This document shows, in pieces, positions 26,355-35,862 of a stretch of 64,000 nt of DNA; position 1 is the first letter of the stretch, and each line of letters starts with the position of its first letter. The stretch is from Thermoguttaceae bacterium (lineage in GTDB: Bacteria > Planctomycetota > Planctomycetia > Pirellulales > Thermoguttaceae): contig JAFRFG010000027.1 in the NCBI GenBank assembly GCA_017434455.1, positions 1 to 64,000 on the forward strand, in the 5' to 3' direction. A model generated the notes under the pieces. The model made no database searches, was not told where the DNA came from, and saw nothing but the letters and a program-made list of their open reading frames with translations. A program made the translations under genes and the position numbers.

Positions 26355-27794
26355 TTACTTATCCGTTCTAAACGGCGTGGCGGGAAGCCCCTCGGCGCTG
26401 TAGAGGTTCGCGCCGGCGGGGTTCATCTGCCAGGCGTAGCGCGCCGCCGCGGGAGCGTCGACCCCCTCGGCGGTGACTTCCACGGTGTCCGGCCCGGTAA
26501 TCTTGGCGTCCCCCCAGACCCAGGTGCCGTTGGCCCCCTGCAGCGCGAAGCGCTGGAGTTTTCCGTTCCAGTCGATCGCCATCGGGGTACGATCGCACTT
26601 TTTGCCGATCACCAGCCCGGCGCCGACGTGGTCGAACTTCAGGATCGCCTTGTTCCCCTCGATCTTCATTTCACGCAGGGTCGGGCTTTGCGGCTCGATG
26701 TCGCGGCCGAACTCGTTGGCCAGGGCCCACAGCGCCATCCGGTTGGCGGCGTCGAACTTGTCGCGCGGGTGAATGTCGTTCTCCTCCCCGATGTCGATGG
26801 TGACCGCCTGACCGGTCTTGGGAAGTTCCAGACACTTGCCCTGGCCGTCGCGCAGCCCCGGCCAGGAGCCCGTTTCGGCCGGGTCGTCCGACGGGGCTTT
26901 GAAACCGGAATATTGGACCCAGTAGAAGGGGAAATCCCCCTGATTCCAGATTTTGCGCCAGGTCTCGATCAACGCCTTTTGCTTGAAGTAGTAGAACTCA
27001 CGCTCCTCGGCGTTCGCCGACCCCTGATACCAGATGGCGCCATGAATGGTGTACTTCGTCCAAGGGGCGATCATCGCGTTGTACTTTTGGCCGCAATCGC
27101 CGTTGTTTGCCAATATCTCGTCCCGCTTGGGGGCCAGCTGGGGGGTATCCCACCCCTCGATCGGAATCCAGCTGTTGATATTCGAACCCGACCAGTTCGA
27201 ATGGATCAAACCGACCGGAACACCAAGCTCCTTGGCCAGACGGACGGCGAAATGGAACCCGCAGGCGGTGCATTCGGCCTGAGCCCCGTCCTTGCAGACG
27301 ATCCATCCGCTGGTGACCAGGGTGCTTTGAGGTTCGGTACTGACGGCGTATTTGGCGTGATTGAAGCGGATGAAAGAGTAATCGCCGCTGAGTTCCTCCT
27401 CGGTACAGGCCAGCCGCGGCTGGCCCCATGAGTTGAGCGGCATCTCCATATTGGACTGGCCGCCGCAGACCCAAACCTCGCCGACGACCACATTTTGGAA
27501 CGTCAGGGTGTTGTTCCCCGCGATGATCAGATTCTCCGGCCGCGACGATGCCGCCATCGCCGGGAGCCGGACCAGCCAGCTGCCGTCCTCCCCCGCGGTG
27601 GTTTCGACCGAGGCGTCTTTGTAGGAAACCGTGACCTTCTCGCCGGCGTCGGCCCATCCCCAGATATTGACCTCCCGGTCACGTTGAAGCACCGCGTTGT
27701 CGGTGAAGGTGTCGGCGACCCGAACGTCGGCGTAAAGCGACGGTGTGAGGATAAAAAGCAAACCGGCGAGAATCAACATTTCCGTACGTTTCAT
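26355..27794 (-). CDS. Secreted sialate O-acetylesterase-like protein (copy 2)
   Basis: The 479-residue paralogue of the preceding entry starts at ATG 27794 with a signal peptide MKRTEMLILAGLLFILTPSL. It keeps the catalytic GGQSNMEMP and EENDIHPRDKFDAANRMALW motifs. The two proteins match almost throughout; differences cluster in the middle (for example HATGHV-type loops and the region around INSWIPIEGWDTP against INSWLPPEGWDTP). Both genes end with the same residues. This copy is upstream on the reverse strand, and 151 bases separate the copies. Distinct signal peptides with conserved mature regions suggest selection for two expressed secreted forms. Confidence 0.9.
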   Translation of the reverse strand: MKRTEMLILAGLLFILTPSLYADVRVADTFTDNAVLQRDREVNIWGWADAGEKVTVSYKDASVETTAGEDGSWLVRLPAMAASSRPENLIIAGNNTLTFQNVVVGEVWVCGGQSNMEMPLNSWGQPRLACTEEELSGDYSFIRFNHAKYAVSTEPQSTLVTSGWIVCKDGAQAECTACGFHFAVRLAKELGVPVGLIHSNWSGSNINSWIPIEGWDTPQLAPKRDEILANNGDCGQKYNAMIAPWTKYTIHGAIWYQGSANAEEREFYYFKQKALIETWRKIWNQGDFPFYWVQYSGFKAPSDDPAETGSWPGLRDGQGKCLELPKTGQAVTIDIGEENDIHPRDKFDAANRMALWALANEFGRDIEPQSPTLREMKIEGNKAILKFDHVGAGLVIGKKCDRTPMAIDWNGKLQRFALQGANGTWVWGDAKITGPDTVEVTAEGVDAPAAARYAWQMNPAGANLYSAEGLPATPFRTDK

Positions 27795-27998
27795 CGGTAA
27801 AAACTCCATGGACTTCAGCGCGTTGGGGAAACTGTCTTTAAAGTGTCCCCAATTATAAAGGGGCGCTCTCGGGAAAACAACTTTTCAGACCCGCGGACGA
27901 TCGGCTTTCAACTGGAAATCGATCGGCCGCAGCGATATAATGACCTTGGGAAGTTTTGTATACCGGCGTTTTTTTCCGCATCCAACGAGAGTTTGACG

Positions 27999-30900
27999 AT
28001 GAAATATTTTTTCCCCCTGACGATCCTGTTCGGTTGCCTGACGATCTGTTCCTGGGCAATGGAAACCCGCGATCAGACCGATCTGCTCGAAAAAATCGCG
28101 AAGGTTCCCCCGATCAAAGCCGACTCCGAGCCGATTCCCGGTTTCACCGCCTATGGGGGGCAGTGGTATTTGGAAAACGTGGATGGGGAACCGGCTGTTC
28201 GTGTCGCCGGATCGGATGGCTGGCGGCTGACCAGTGACGATGAGCGAATCGCTCAGCTGGAACGGGGAACCTTTTCGTGCGAAATGTTCATCGCCGAGAA
28301 ATACGCCGGTTTCAGCGGAATCGGTTTTAAGGTTTCCGACAGCGGAAGCGGCGCCGACAACTATAACGGTTACGAACTCGGCTTAAACCCGGCCGCGGGA
28401 ACCGTCCTTTTCGGCGCGCATCGGCACAATTTTACCCCCCTGGCGACGATCCCCTTCGACATCCCGGTCGGCCGCTGGTTTCCCCTTGAGGTGAAAATCG
28501 ATTCGGACAGCTTCTCGGTGACGATCGACTCTCGGCCGGTCGGCTCGTTTCAGGAACAGAATATGGCCGAGGATGACCCCCTGCGCCGCGGAACCGTGAC
28601 CTTGCGCAGCTGGCAATATCCGATCAAGTATCGCCGTCTTGTCGTCACTCCCGAGGGGGAAGAGCCGATTGCTCTGCTGGCGGGATCCGAGCCGGCGCCG
28701 CAGACCCAGGAGGTTCCCGAGACCCTCGCCCTGGACGACCTTCCCCCGATCGTGGTCCTGGCCCGGATGCCTCTGGGACACCCCAACTCGGTCGGCACGG
28801 ACATTTGGCAGTCGAAGCCAACCGCGCCGGGGGCGGAGATTCGGATCATCGACCCGGCCCATCCAGAAGAGCCGACATCTGTTCCGTTCGCCGATCCCGA
28901 GGGCGCGGTCTACGATATCGATCTTTCCTACGATGCCAAGACGATCTTCTTCTCTTACCGCAAGTTCGACCAGGAGTACTGGCATCTGTGGCGGGTGGGT
29001 GTCGACGGTACCGGGCTGACCCAGCTGACCGACGGCCCCTTCCACGATATCTCCCCCTGTCAGCTTCCCGACGGGAATCTGATCTTTGTCTCGACGCGCC
29101 GCTTCGGTCATACCGTCTGTCAGCCGGGGCCGGCCTCGAACCTCTTCACCATCGATTTGGCTCCCGACGGCGGAGCGCTCCCCGAAACGATCCGCTGTGT
29201 CAGTATGAACTCCCTGTCTGATTTCAATCCCCACGTCCTCCCCGACGGGCGGGTTCTCTTCACCCGCTGGGAGTATGTCGACAGAGACTTAACCTATCGC
29301 CAGTCGCTTTGGACGCAAAATCCCGACGGCTCGGCCTACCAGCTCTACTTTGGCAATACGATTCGTGATGTCGGTTCTTTCCTCCAGGCCCGCCCGTTCC
29401 CCGGCAGCGACTCCAGCCGGGTCGCCGCGGCCTTTACGCCCCACCACAACTGGCCTCACGGCGCGATTGGCGTGATCGATCGGCGCTTCGGCGTGGAGGG
29501 GGAAAAGAACGAGGGCTTTACCTACTGGTCCAAAGAGATCCCCTCGGTTCAAGACGCGGCGCAGGAGTGGGGATACCGCGACCCATTTCCGATTGCCGAC
29601 GACGCCCTTCTTTGCGCGATGGGGTTCGATTCCACCACGGTGTTTCCTCTGGGGGAAGCGCCCGATCATCGGTTCAAAATCTGGCTTCTTGACGACCAGG
29701 GGAATCGGCGGCTGGTCTACGAAGATCAAAAATTCAGCTGCTGCCAGCCGATCCTTCTGGAGGAACGTCCGGTCCCGGCCGTCATTCCGCCGCGCGCCGA
29801 TCGGCTGCTCTCGGTCGTGCTGCGGCCGAACTTGACCGCCGATCAGATCTTCGCGCGGCTGCAAACAAGCGGCCAAGTCTCCGCCGACCCGAGTGGCGCC
29901 CAGCGAGCCGAGTGGGGTATCCCCGAACTGCTGATCACCCCCGATACCGAAGGTTCGAAGGGACAATTCCGCGATCCGGCGGCGGTTGTCGTTTTGGTGG
30001 ACGTCTACAATGGGCTGCTGCCGACCATCGAGCGCGGCCGGGTCAAAAAACTTCGAATCATGGAGCAGGTTCGCAAAAGCGAGGACCTGGACAAACGCGC
30101 CTACGACCAGTCGCCCGTGATGGGTTACGGTACCTACTACGCCAAGCGCTGCTGGGGGGAAGTCCCGGTCGAAGAGGACGGAAGCGCCCATTTCTATGTT
30201 CCGGCGCTGCGCGAAATCTACTTCCAGGCGATTGACGCCGAGGGAAAGGAACTCCAGAGAATGACCAGCGCCGCCCAGTTTATGCAGGGAGAGAACATCA
30301 GCTGCATGGGGTGCCACGAACCCCGCGAGACGGTCACCACCTCACCGACTACGACCGCTCACCGTCCCGTGGCCGCGCGCCGCGCGCCGGATGTCCCGGT
30401 TCTCCCCTCGTGGTGGACCGAGGCGATGGGAAGACGGACCAACCGTTTCCTCGACACGGGTATTTTTGACTATCCTACGATGATTCAGCCGGTTCTTGAC
30501 CGGTACTGCGCCGAGTGCCATACCGGGAGCGACCCGGCCGGCGGTTACGACCTAAGCGGCGATACCACCCGTTATTTCTCGATGTCGTACGACAACCTTT
30601 TAGGCAGAAGCCGCTCCTACCGCCAGTGCGATATGCTCACCGGGGAGCTCCCGGAGGAAACCGCCGCGCTGGGCAAACCTCTGGTTCAATTCCACTGGCT
30701 TTTGTTTACCCCCTCGTCGGTCAATCAGCCGCTGCAGTCTGGGATTTACGCCTCACGCCTGGGGGACTATTTCACCGAAGAGCATACCGGTCACAAAATT
30801 CCCGAGGCGGATAAGCAGAAGGTCTGGTTCTGGGTCGACGCCGATGTCCCCTATTACGGAACCTTCGCCAACAGCCGTCCGGCGGTTTATGGGAAACGGG

Positions 30901-31301
30901 ACCTGTGGATGAAACCAGACGAAAACACCCCGGCCCCCTGGCTGGCCGATGAGCTGCTTCCGGTCTATAACCGGCTTTGCGCCTCGTGCCACAAACAGCT
31001 GGACGAGCCGGAATTCGTGCTGGCTCCCCAGGAAACCCGACAGGTCAACTGGGCGGGAAAATTCGCCTGGATCAATCTCACCCATCCCGAGAATTCTCCC
31101 TTGCTCAGCGCGCACCTTGCCCGTGAGGCCGGCGGGCGCGGAAAGGGGGTCGATCCGCAAAAGGCCGACAGTCTCCTGTTCCGATCGCGGGATAACGAGG
31201 ATTATCAAACGATGCTCGAGGCGATCCGCCATGGAAGCGCCGAGGCGGCCAAACGGCCTCGGGCCGATCAGGCCGGTTTCCCCGGGCGCCCGGAGCCGTA
31301 A
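27999..31301 (+). CDS. Large secreted protein with PD40-like propeller and three CXXCH motifs
   Basis: The 1100-residue protein starts at ATG 27999 with a signal peptide (MKYFFPLTILFGCLTICSWA). Residues about 45-220 look like a LamG/DUF1080-type beta-sandwich. A TolB/PD40-like propeller follows (YDIDLSYDAKTIFFSYRK, FHDISPCQLPDGNLIFVSTR, FNPHVLPDGRVLFTRWEY). The C-terminal third has three covalent-heme motifs: CMGCH (769-773), CAECH (837-841) and CASCH (994-998). This resembles large planctomycete cytochrome-like proteins related to the hydrazine synthase alpha-subunit fold. Function is unknown. If heme is attached, it needs a cytochrome c maturation system not in this window. The longer frame upstream of 27999 is not expected to be coding. 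Confidence 0.85.
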   Translation: MKYFFPLTILFGCLTICSWAMETRDQTDLLEKIAKVPPIKADSEPIPGFTAYGGQWYLENVDGEPAVRVAGSDGWRLTSDDERIAQLERGTFSCEMFIAEKYAGFSGIGFKVSDSGSGADNYNGYELGLNPAAGTVLFGAHRHNFTPLATIPFDIPVGRWFPLEVKIDSDSFSVTIDSRPVGSFQEQNMAEDDPLRRGTVTLRSWQYPIKYRRLVVTPEGEEPIALLAGSEPAPQTQEVPETLALDDLPPIVVLARMPLGHPNSVGTDIWQSKPTAPGAEIRIIDPAHPEEPTSVPFADPEGAVYDIDLSYDAKTIFFSYRKFDQEYWHLWRVGVDGTGLTQLTDGPFHDISPCQLPDGNLIFVSTRRFGHTVCQPGPASNLFTIDLAPDGGALPETIRCVSMNSLSDFNPHVLPDGRVLFTRWEYVDRDLTYRQSLWTQNPDGSAYQLYFGNTIRDVGSFLQARPFPGSDSSRVAAAFTPHHNWPHGAIGVIDRRFGVEGEKNEGFTYWSKEIPSVQDAAQEWGYRDPFPIADDALLCAMGFDSTTVFPLGEAPDHRFKIWLLDDQGNRRLVYEDQKFSCCQPILLEERPVPAVIPPRADRLLSVVLRPNLTADQIFARLQTSGQVSADPSGAQRAEWGIPELLITPDTEGSKGQFRDPAAVVVLVDVYNGLLPTIERGRVKKLRIMEQVRKSEDLDKRAYDQSPVMGYGTYYAKRCWGEVPVEEDGSAHFYVPALREIYFQAIDAEGKELQRMTSAAQFMQGENISCMGCHEPRETVTTSPTTTAHRPVAARRAPDVPVLPSWWTEAMGRRTNRFLDTGIFDYPTMIQPVLDRYCAECHTGSDPAGGYDLSGDTTRYFSMSYDNLLGRSRSYRQCDMLTGELPEETAALGKPLVQFHWLLFTPSSVNQPLQSGIYASRLGDYFTEEHTGHKIPEADKQKVWFWVDADVPYYGTFANSRPAVYGKRDLWMKPDENTPAPWLADELLPVYNRLCASCHKQLDEPEFVLAPQETRQVNWAGKFAWINLTHPENSPLLSAHLAREAGGRGKGVDPQKADSLLFRSRDNEDYQTMLEAIRHGSAEAAKRPRADQAGFPGRPEP

Positions 31302-31527
31302 AGAAACAGCGAGAACTTCGCCCCTAACCGGTTTCGCAAAAGAGGTTTGCTCGGCTGCCTGTCCCGCTGGCAAAGCGGGGCAGGGGAGAGGTGTTTCTTG
31401 CTGGCTTTTTTCCGTGCTCCTCGGTAACATCCCTCCATTTTGGGGGTAAAATAGTCGGCCGGTTTACGGTCTGAAAAATCAAGCGCGCCGCTCACGCGAC
31501 GGGCGCGCGGTCCCATGGAGTAATTGG

Positions 31528-32778
31528 ATGTCTGAACAACGCCCGACGGAATTACCGCCGTCCTCGACGCTGTTCCGCCCGAGGTCGGGCGCGCCGGCGT
31601 TTTTTTGCAGCATCGCCCTGTGGGGGATCGGGGTGGGGTGTTTCGCCGCCGTCCTGAACAATTATCTCTCGGATATCCACGGTGTTACCGAGTTTCAGCG
31701 GGGAATCATTGAGTTCTTCCGGGAACTGCCCGGTTTTTTGCTTGTTCTGATTTTGGCTCTTCTGTCGAGAGTCAGCGACTGGCGCGTTCTCCGCCTGGGG
31801 ACGGTGATCTCCCTGGCCGCCGCCGTGCTGATTCTTTCCCCGGTCCAGCTGGCCGGCGCCACGGCGCTGATCACCCTTTTTAGTCTGGGGGAACATCTGG
31901 TGATGCCCGCCCGCCAGTCGCTGGCGATGCAGGTCGCCCAGCCCGGAAGGGAGGGGAACTCGCTGGGGCTGATGACCAGCGTGATGAATGGCGGGACGAT
32001 CCTCGGGAGTCTTTTGGCGGCGCTGGTTTTTTGGCTCGGTTCTTCCTATTTTCATATTGCCGATGATAAGACGCTCTTTCGGGCCGTCTGGGTTCTGACC
32101 GCGGTGCTGCTGCTGATCAGTACCTTATCGACGTTTACCCCCAACGCCCCCAATCGGCCGGCTAAGCGGCCGAGACTGTATTTCCATCGAAAATTCAACA
32201 AGTTCTATATTCTGGAACTTTTTTACGGAGCCAGAAAGCAGATTTTCCTCACCTTTGGCCCGTATGTCTTAATTAAAATCTACGGGATGACCACGCCTCA
32301 GGTGGCGGTTTTGCTCGGAATCAGCGCGGCGCTGAATATGCTCGGGGGGCCGGCCGTCGGCCGACTGACCGACCGCTTCGGCTATCGGACGGTGATGATT
32401 TGGGATACGCTGATTCTCTTTTGGGTCTGTTTAGTCTATGGTTTTGCCAATAAGCTTTTTTCCATGCCGACAGCGCTGATCGTCGTTTGCGTGAACTATC
32501 TGCTCGACGGGCTGATCAGTACCGCCTCGCTGGCGACCAATGTTTACGTCAAAACAATCGCCGCCGACGCCAATGAACTGACCAGCACCATTTCGACCGG
32601 GATTTCGATCAACCACCTCATTTCGATCATTATCGCCCCCACCGGGGGGCTGATATGGGTTCGTTTTGGGGTCGGTTCCCTGTTTGCCGCCGCGTCGGTG
32701 ATGGCCCTGGCCAACTCCGCCTTCGCCTGGACGATTCCGGTTCGTTCCCAGAGCACCCCCCCTCCAACCCATAAATAA
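31528..32778 (+). CDS. MFS transporter
   Basis: The 416-residue protein has about 12 hydrophobic helices in two halves. GVGCFAAVLNNYLSDIHGV is the first helix, and LLALLSRVSDWR-type and GRLTDRFGYRTVMIWDT loops are the MFS motif A positions of the two halves; the second is the better conserved. No specific substrate family can be named. GGAG lies 7 bases before ATG 31528, and a TAAAAT sequence near 31447 may be the -10. It sits 21 bases before the lpd gene, which it probably shares a transcript with. Confidence 0.85.
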   Translation: MSEQRPTELPPSSTLFRPRSGAPAFFCSIALWGIGVGCFAAVLNNYLSDIHGVTEFQRGIIEFFRELPGFLLVLILALLSRVSDWRVLRLGTVISLAAAVLILSPVQLAGATALITLFSLGEHLVMPARQSLAMQVAQPGREGNSLGLMTSVMNGGTILGSLLAALVFWLGSSYFHIADDKTLFRAVWVLTAVLLLISTLSTFTPNAPNRPAKRPRLYFHRKFNKFYILELFYGARKQIFLTFGPYVLIKIYGMTTPQVAVLLGISAALNMLGGPAVGRLTDRFGYRTVMIWDTLILFWVCLVYGFANKLFSMPTALIVVCVNYLLDGLISTASLATNVYVKTIAADANELTSTISTGISINHLISIIIAPTGGLIWVRFGVGSLFAAASVMALANSAFAWTIPVRSQSTPPPTHK

Positions 32779-32799
32779 AGCAAGAAAGAGCGTGAAGCT

Positions 32800-34158
32800 A
32801 TGGAACACTTCGAACTGATCGTCATCGGCGCCGGTCCCGGAGGATTGGCCGCCGCGCTTAGCGCCGCCCGGGGGGGGAAAAAAACGCTCCTGATCGAGCG
32901 CAGCGAAGTCGGGGGGACCTGCCTCAACCACGGATGTATCCCGACCAAGGCGCTGCTGGCCTGCGCCGAGCTGTATGACCGCTCGCGCGGCGGTAAACAA
33001 TTCGGCGTCCCGGAGGTCACCGCGCCGTTTATCTTTGGAGCCGCGGCTAAGCACCGTGACTCGGTGGTCAAACGCCTAAGAGCGGGGGCACAGTTTCTGA
33101 TCAAGCGCTCGGGGCTGACCTTCCTCAGCGGCGAGGCCCGGCTGATCGACGAAAAAACGGTTGAAACAGAGCGGGGGAGCTTCCGCTTCGACGATCTGAT
33201 CCTCGCCGCGGGAACCATGCCTAACCCCGCGCCGTTCGGGCCGTCCGTCAAAGAGGGGTTTATCAATACCGACGAGTTTTTGGCCCTGACCGAGATCCCC
33301 GAACGTGTCACGATCGTCGGCGGCGGGGTCACCGGGTTGGAACTGGCCTGTATTCTGGTAAAAATCGGCCGAAAGGTGACGCTCATCAAGGGGACCGAGC
33401 GCTTCCTCCCGAGTTTCGACGAGGAACTCGGCACATTTGTCCGCCGGTCGCTGGAAAAAGCCGGTGTTCGGTTCCTGGTTCCGGCGAAAGTCGAGCGGAT
33501 CGACCGAGCGGACGGCTTTCTTCAGGTCCGGCTCTCAGGGGAGGGGACCATCCTTGAAACCGACCTGGTGGTCGACGCCACCCGCCGTCTTCCCAACAGC
33601 GGGGCTCTTGGCTCCCTCGTCCGGGAAATGGAGCAGAGGCACGGTTTTTTGGTGGTCGACGATTACTGCCAAACCTCGATCCCTAATGTTTACGCCATCG
33701 GCGATATCAACGGCCGAGCCAAACTGGCTCACGCCGCGACCTTTCAGGGGGAACGGGTGGTACAGAACATTCTCGGCGCCGAAAGGCGGCCGATCTTCGA
33801 TACCCCCATCCCCGCCTGTGTCCATACCGACCCGGAAATCGCCGCCGTCGGTCTGAGCGCCGAAGAAGCCGCCGCGGCCGGTATCGACGCGGTCGCCTCC
33901 CGCGCCGAGGCCGTGGCCAACGGCCGGCTATTGGCCCTGGGGGCGCGAAACGGCTTTGTCAAACTCGTGGTGCGCAAGGCCGATGGGCGTCTGCTGGGGG
34001 CTCAGTTCGCGGTACCGCATGCCTCGGATCTGGTCGGTGAGCTGGCCGCGGCGCTGGCCGGCGGTATGACCGCCCGTCAGCTGGCCGAGACGATCCATCC
34101 CCATCCGACGGTCTGTGAGATGATTGCCGAGGCGGCGAAGCAGATCTCCATCCCATAA
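32800..34158 (+). CDS. lpdA: Dihydrolipoamide dehydrogenase
   Basis: The 452-residue class I pyridine-nucleotide-disulfide oxidoreductase has the FAD loop VIGAGPGGLAAALSAARGG, the redox disulfide GGTCLNHGCIPTKA (about residues 38-51), the NAD loop VGGGVTGLELACI, the FAD motif VYAIGDINGRAKLAHAAT and the catalytic HPHPTVCEMIAEA at the C-terminus. It reoxidises dihydrolipoamide of 2-oxoacid dehydrogenase or glycine-cleavage complexes. No E1, E2 or glycine-cleavage gene is nearby, so its complex is elsewhere. The His-Glu pair is intact, so it should be active. Mercuric or other CxxxxC reductases are less likely, because lipoamide-dehydrogenase motifs are complete. Confidence 0.93.
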   Translation: MEHFELIVIGAGPGGLAAALSAARGGKKTLLIERSEVGGTCLNHGCIPTKALLACAELYDRSRGGKQFGVPEVTAPFIFGAAAKHRDSVVKRLRAGAQFLIKRSGLTFLSGEARLIDEKTVETERGSFRFDDLILAAGTMPNPAPFGPSVKEGFINTDEFLALTEIPERVTIVGGGVTGLELACILVKIGRKVTLIKGTERFLPSFDEELGTFVRRSLEKAGVRFLVPAKVERIDRADGFLQVRLSGEGTILETDLVVDATRRLPNSGALGSLVREMEQRHGFLVVDDYCQTSIPNVYAIGDINGRAKLAHAATFQGERVVQNILGAERRPIFDTPIPACVHTDPEIAAVGLSAEEAAAAGIDAVASRAEAVANGRLLALGARNGFVKLVVRKADGRLLGAQFAVPHASDLVGELAAALAGGMTARQLAETIHPHPTVCEMIAEAAKQISIP

Positions 34159-34235
34159 CGACAGCCGACAAAGAACGTTTGAAAAAACGAAAGATCGCGC
34201 CGAACCGATCACCCTGCAAAGAAGCGCCTTAAAGA

Positions 34236-34275
34236 GGGAAGGGGGGATAGAAAAAAATGTTATTCAAGTTATAAT
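34236..34275 (+). promoter_or_regulatory. Promoter module with an 18-bp G-rich block (DUF1559 gene)
   Basis: GGGAAGGGGGGATAGAAA (34236-34253) is followed after 16 bases by TATAAT (34270-34275). The same block occurs at 35387, again 34 bases from block start to the -10. Confidence 0.6.
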
Positions 34276-34406
34276 GTCCTCCCCCAGAAGGTGCCGCTGA
34301 TCTAAGGCGAGATCTTATATCAGCCAGCCAAGCAGGAAAAGGCCTTAAAACCCGCCGAGAACCGACCCGTTCCGGTCAGAAAAAGCGGAGGAAGGAGTGT
34401 CTAAAG

Positions 34407-35381
34407 ATGAAAGATAAACACAATGGTTTCACCCTCGTGGAGTTGTTGGTCGCGATCGCCATCATCGGGGTTTTAATCGGGCTGCTCCTCCCCGCCGTGC
34501 AGAGCGCTCGGGAGACCTCGCGCCGGATTTCCTGTCAGAATAACCTGCGTCAAATCGGCCTGGCGATGCATCATTACCACGACACGCTCGGCACCTTTCC
34601 CCCGGGGAAAATCTCGGATATCGGCCCGGATTCCCTTGACCGAGGGAACCTTTTCGGCTGGGGAGCGCTGATTCTCCCGTTCATCGAGGCGAAAAACGCT
34701 CAATCGCTGATCGATTTCTCCCAAAAAGCGTATTCGGGAGACGAAAACAGCGGGAATATCCACGCCGGACAGACGCTTTTGCCCTTTTATCTTTGTCCTT
34801 CCGACAGAAACCGCGAGGTTCGTCACATTTCCTACTATAATCTCGATAAGTACAACGATCTTTGGGGATGCTACGGGCTGGAGGAGATCCTCCTTCTGGC
34901 GCCGAGTCATTACGCGGGGATTGTCACTGAAACGATTTCGGAATACGGCGGCCAGCGGGCATCGGACGGCTACACCTTGAAAAACGATGAACTGGGGGTG
35001 ATCCTTCTCACCCGAGCCACCAAGGCCGACCAGATTACCGATGGTCTTTCCAACACCTTAATGATCACCGAAGCGTCCTCCTACGAAACCAGTACCCCCC
35101 CGGTCTATGACAACGGCAGCTGGATGATGGGGACCAACATCTATCGAAAGAGTACCGCCCCGATCAACTATCGCCCCAAGTGCCGCCATTTTGAAAGCGG
35201 CACGTTCGACTACAGCTGTGCGGAATGCTGCCGCTACCAGTACGAGACGCGCAGTTTCCATCCCGGCGGCGTCAATGCCCTGCGCTGCGACGGTTCGGTC
35301 CTGTTTATTCCCGAAGTTACCTCTCTTGATGTTTTGGCCGCTTCCATCACGAAAGACCGCGGCGAAACGAAAACGCTGTAA
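34407..35381 (+). CDS. DUF1559-family protein with type IV prepilin-like N-terminus
   Basis: The 324-residue protein starts MKDKHNGFTLVELLVAIAII, a type III (prepilin) signal: cleavage after Gly with Phe at +1 and Glu at +5, then one hydrophobic helix. The remainder (QSARETSRRISCQNNLRQIG, LPFYLCPSDRNREV, FHPGGVNALRCDGSVLFI) is the DUF1559/SBP_bac_10 fold expanded in Planctomycetes, often in tens of copies. It is probably anchored in the inner membrane or assembled as a pseudopilin; function is unknown. GGAGGAAGGAG lies upstream of ATG 34407. The 131-base leader holds a GATCT-N6-AGATC inverted repeat near 34299. Confidence 0.9.
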   Translation: MKDKHNGFTLVELLVAIAIIGVLIGLLLPAVQSARETSRRISCQNNLRQIGLAMHHYHDTLGTFPPGKISDIGPDSLDRGNLFGWGALILPFIEAKNAQSLIDFSQKAYSGDENSGNIHAGQTLLPFYLCPSDRNREVRHISYYNLDKYNDLWGCYGLEEILLLAPSHYAGIVTETISEYGGQRASDGYTLKNDELGVILLTRATKADQITDGLSNTLMITEASSYETSTPPVYDNGSWMMGTNIYRKSTAPINYRPKCRHFESGTFDYSCAECCRYQYETRSFHPGGVNALRCDGSVLFIPEVTSLDVLAASITKDRGETKTL

Positions 35382-35386
35382 GAAGC

Positions 35387-35426
35387 GGGAAGGGGGGATA
35401 GAAACATTTGTTCTAAGAATTAGAAT
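35387..35426 (+). promoter_or_regulatory. Promoter module with the same 18-bp block (infA)
   Basis: The block GGGAAGGGGGGATAGAAA recurs at 35387-35404, with TAGAAT at 35421-35426, at exactly the spacing seen before the DUF1559 gene. Confidence 0.6.
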
Positions 35427-35549
35427 CGACAGTCACAGCGGGTGCTGTTGGCCCGGGTATCCTCTCGCGCCGGAAGAAACAGGGCTAAATGGGCCCCAAA
35501 ACCCGCTAGGAAATCACTTGATGAGGCAAAAGTACCAAGGAGTGGATCG

Positions 35550-35852
35550 GTGAACCAGGAACCCCATCGCGATCGCGAACCGAAAAAAGAATCTCACCGC
35601 GAACAGAAACAAAAAGAAGAGGCCATCCAGCTCGACGGAGTCATCTTAGAAGAGGTCCGCGGCGCTTTTCGGGTGAAGGTCGATGATATGGATCTCGTCG
35701 TTCTTTGCCGTCTGTCGGGGAAGATGCGCAAAAATCGTATCCGCGTCGTCCCCGGTGATAACGTTCAGATCGAAATCAGTCCCTACGATATGGAACGCGG
35801 CCGGATCACCTACCGCGAAAAGGGCGGCGGCCGTCCGCTCCCGCCGCAGTGA
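35550..35852 (+). CDS. infA: Translation initiation factor IF-1 with N-terminal extension
   Basis: The 100-residue protein starts at GTG 35550, supported by AAGGAG seven bases upstream. Residues about 28-95 are the S1-like OB-fold of IF-1: AIQLDGVILEEVRGAFRVKV, SGKMRKNRIRVVPGDNVQIE and SPYDMERGRITYREK are strongly conserved. IF-1 binds the 30S A site during initiation. Usual length is 70-75 residues; here about 27 charged residues precede the fold (EPHRDREPKKESHREQKQ) and a short GGGRPLPPQ tail follows. It converges with the zinc-ribbon gene, with 10 bases between stops. Confidence 0.95.
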   Translation: MNQEPHRDREPKKESHREQKQKEEAIQLDGVILEEVRGAFRVKVDDMDLVVLCRLSGKMRKNRIRVVPGDNVQIEISPYDMERGRITYREKGGGRPLPPQ

Positions 35853-35862
35853 TTCGGTTCCT

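Noticed and set aside
27843..27998. 52-codon N-terminal extension of the triheme protein
   Set aside because: The signal peptide begins at Met 53 (ATG 27999); the extension looks like untranslated leader.
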